Source of the DNA: an uncultured Alistipes sp.
Lineage (GTDB): Bacteria; Bacteroidota; Bacteroidia; Bacteroidales; Rikenellaceae
NCBI GenBank assembly: GCA_900539755.1
Contig: UQDC01000015.1
Location: 1 to 62,561 of the forward strand
Length of the DNA: 62,561 bases
Direction of reading: 5' to 3'
The translations under genes were made by a program, and so were the position numbers. Shown here piece by piece: positions 61,145 through 62,561 of this stretch (positions are counted from its first letter, which is position 1; every line of letters starts with the position of its first letter). The notes below the pieces were generated by a model. The model saw only the letters and a list, made by a program, of their open reading frames with translations, did not search any database and had not been told where the DNA came from.

Positions 61145-62167
61145 ATGGAAAGAACAAAGGATGTGCCCGGGATCAGCCTCGTAGTTCCCGTATACAACGT
61201 GCAGGAATATTTGCCCGAGTGCCTGGATTCTCTGTTGGGGCAGAGTTTTGCGGCGATCGAGATCATCCTGGTCGATGACGGTTCGACCGATGCCTCTGCC
61301 GAAATCTGCGATCGCTATGCGGCCCGGGACGGCCGCATCCGGGTCGTTCATCAGCAGAATGCCGGCGTAAGCAAGGCGCGCAACGTCGGGATCCGTCTCG
61401 CCCGCGGTAAATATCTGGGATTCGTCGACGGCGACGATTGGGTCGACCGGGATTATTGCAAGCGGCTGTATGAAACGTTGATCGATTACCGGGCGGATAT
61501 TTCGATCTGCTCTTATTACGTGGCGCGGTCGCGGAAAACCAAACCCGAGGCGGCGGACGGAAAAATAACGATTTACGACCGGAAAGAGGCTATCCGGATG
61601 CTGTATGAAGATGTCCGGATCAGGAGTTTCAGTTGGAACAAGTTGTTCCGGCGCGAGTTGTTCGACGGGATCGGGTTCCCCGAAGACCGTATCATGTGTG
61701 AAGATATGGCCATTATGCATAAGCTGTTTTACCGGACCGGGGCGGTCGTGCAGATGAATGTTCCGTTGTATTATTACCGGATGCGGGGCGATAGCTGTAC
61801 GAACGAGATGTCCCATCCGTTGAAAGAGTATCAGTTTTTTCTGGCGGTCTGCGAACAGGCGCTTTTCGAGAAAGAGAAAAACCTGCTGCCCGAAGAGCGC
61901 GAAAAACTGGAGGCCAAGGTGCTGAAAAGGGCGATCCGCCTGATCGGGCGAATCGTATCCCGTGAAAATTATACCGCATTCGAAAGCTTGTACGGCGATG
62001 TGATTGCAAGGATGCACGGTTATGACCATCTGGGGATCGGACGAATCGGTATCGGCGTTTGTCTCAGGCGGAAGATGATTTATGATCATTTCGACGGATA
62101 TGCGAATCTGATCCGAAGTTGCCGGAAACTGACCGGCCGAAAATGCCGTAAACATCCAAAGGAATGA
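61145..62167 (+). CDS. Family 2 glycosyltransferase
   Basis: 340 residues from ATG 61145 (TTG at 61127 is possible; it overlaps the TACTTTTG -7-like box 61122-61129). GISLVVPVYNVQEYLPECLD, ILVDDGSTDASAEICDRYA, ARNVGIRLARGKYLGFVDGD with the DxD (VDGDDW) are the GT2 nucleotide-sugar and metal motifs; the C-terminal region is helical. Likely transfers sugars to surface polysaccharide; acceptor unknown. Coding overlaps the next gene by 4 bases (ATGA). Confidence 0.93.
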   Translation: MERTKDVPGISLVVPVYNVQEYLPECLDSLLGQSFAAIEIILVDDGSTDASAEICDRYAARDGRIRVVHQQNAGVSKARNVGIRLARGKYLGFVDGDDWVDRDYCKRLYETLIDYRADISICSYYVARSRKTKPEAADGKITIYDRKEAIRMLYEDVRIRSFSWNKLFRRELFDGIGFPEDRIMCEDMAIMHKLFYRTGAVVQMNVPLYYYRMRGDSCTNEMSHPLKEYQFFLAVCEQALFEKEKNLLPEEREKLEAKVLKRAIRLIGRIVSRENYTAFESLYGDVIARMHGYDHLGIGRIGIGVCLRRKMIYDHFDGYANLIRSCRKLTGRKCRKHPKE

Positions 62168-62561
62168 GCGTACCGGAGATAACCGTCGTAGTTCCTGTCT
62201 ATAACGTGCAGGCTTATTTGCCGAAGTGCATAGACTCCCTTTTGGCGCAGACTTTCGGTGAAATCGAGATCATTCTCGTCGACGACGGTTCGACGGACGC
62301 GTCGGGGGCCGTCTGCGATTCTTATGCGGAGCGGGATAGCCGGATCCGGGTCGTCCACCAACGGAATGCCGGGGTCAGCGGAGCCCGCAATGCGGGTATT
62401 CGGCTTGCGCGCGGCAGGTATTTGGGTTTCGTGGACAGCGACGACTGGGTGCATCCGGATTTCCTGCTGCGGCTGTACACGATGGTCCAGGAGACGGGGT
62501 GCCTGCTCAGTGCCTGCGGCTATTTCCGCACCGGGGGCGGGGATTTCCCGGCTATGGGTGC
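62164..62561 (+). CDS. Second family 2 glycosyltransferase (3' end off window)
   Basis: 132 residues are present. ITVVVPVYNVQAYLPKCIDS, ILVDDGSTDASGAVCDSYA, ARNAGIRLARGRYLGFVDSD with DDW mark the same GT2 A-fold and are very close to the preceding gene over 95 residues, then diverge (tandem duplication). ATG overlaps the previous stop (ATGA). Truncated by the window end. Confidence 0.92.
   Translation, partial: MSVPEITVVVPVYNVQAYLPKCIDSLLAQTFGEIEIILVDDGSTDASGAVCDSYAERDSRIRVVHQRNAGVSGARNAGIRLARGRYLGFVDSDDWVHPDFLLRLYTMVQETGCLLSACGYFRTGGGDFPAMG

Noticed and set aside
61121..62155. A long minus-strand frame opposite the first glycosyltransferase
   Set aside because: Shadow of GC-rich coding on the other strand; no recognisable domain.
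1..62561. CRISPR arrays, insertion sequences, rRNA or known riboswitches
   Set aside because: No regularly spaced repeats, transposase motifs, rRNA segments or recognisable riboswitch cores (including before thiD/thiL) were seen by eye.

Overview
The window reads as chromosomal DNA of a Bacteroidales bacterium. Intergenic regions repeatedly carry the Bacteroidota promoter form (a TTTG -33 box and a TAnnTTTG -7 box), both tRNAs in the chromosomal part lack an encoded CCA, and the gene set (BatD/BatE, DUF349 protein, Rnf with RseC, META lipoprotein, GH29 fucosidase) is typical of gut Bacteroidales. Genus cannot be fixed from sequence alone; a Rikenellaceae/Alistipes-like host is only a guess.

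Region 1, 1 to about 12.3 kb, is a prophage or prophage remnant. A leftward run of very small genes (ASCH-like, DUF2693-like, DUF2958 and unknowns) plus a phage-type tRNA lies at 0-2.1 kb. Next come a divergent regulatory switch (2.16-2.26 kb) and a rightward regulatory set: an XRE repressor with a zinc-ribbon tail, an ORF6N protein, and a BRO-N/DinD-like protein. An accessory zone follows at 4.2-6.7 kb, with a nonsense-interrupted gene, a duplicated small gene, a 37-codon gene, a lipoprotein behind a poly-G promoter, and small membrane proteins. Last is a leftward head-tail module at 6.9-11.9 kb (scaffold, head decoration, capsid, connectors, tail terminator, tail tube, chaperone-like). Terminase, portal, tape measure, lysis and integrase genes are absent from the window. 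One unusual 32-bp promoter occurs twice, before the phage tRNA and before the structural operon.

Region 2, 12.3-59.2 kb, is housekeeping chromosome lying between tRNA-Phe and tRNA-Pro. nadE-rseC-rnfBCDGEA couples NAD synthesis with a ferredoxin:NAD+ ion pump. Beyond it are a BamA/TamA-like barrel, purE, hpt-queE, thiL-thiD, aroQ, pyk and a leftward pta-ackA / ptb-buk block that makes ATP from acetyl-P and butyryl-P. Further on are a response regulator, DUF349-pyrG-yidC, sdaA, fabG, glyA, tsaC, yebC, ndh, batD-batE-recR, ridA, a GH29 fucosidase, a YtxH/holin-X envelope trio and an AI-2E family transporter. Strong intrinsic terminators separate most units.

Region 3, 59.2-62.56 kb, is visibly more GC-rich and differs in codon use. 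It has a strongly expressed-looking OmpA porin with a full promoter and long leader, then two tandem family-2 glycosyltransferases with ATGA overlap, the second cut by the window end. No CRISPR array, insertion sequence or rRNA was seen.
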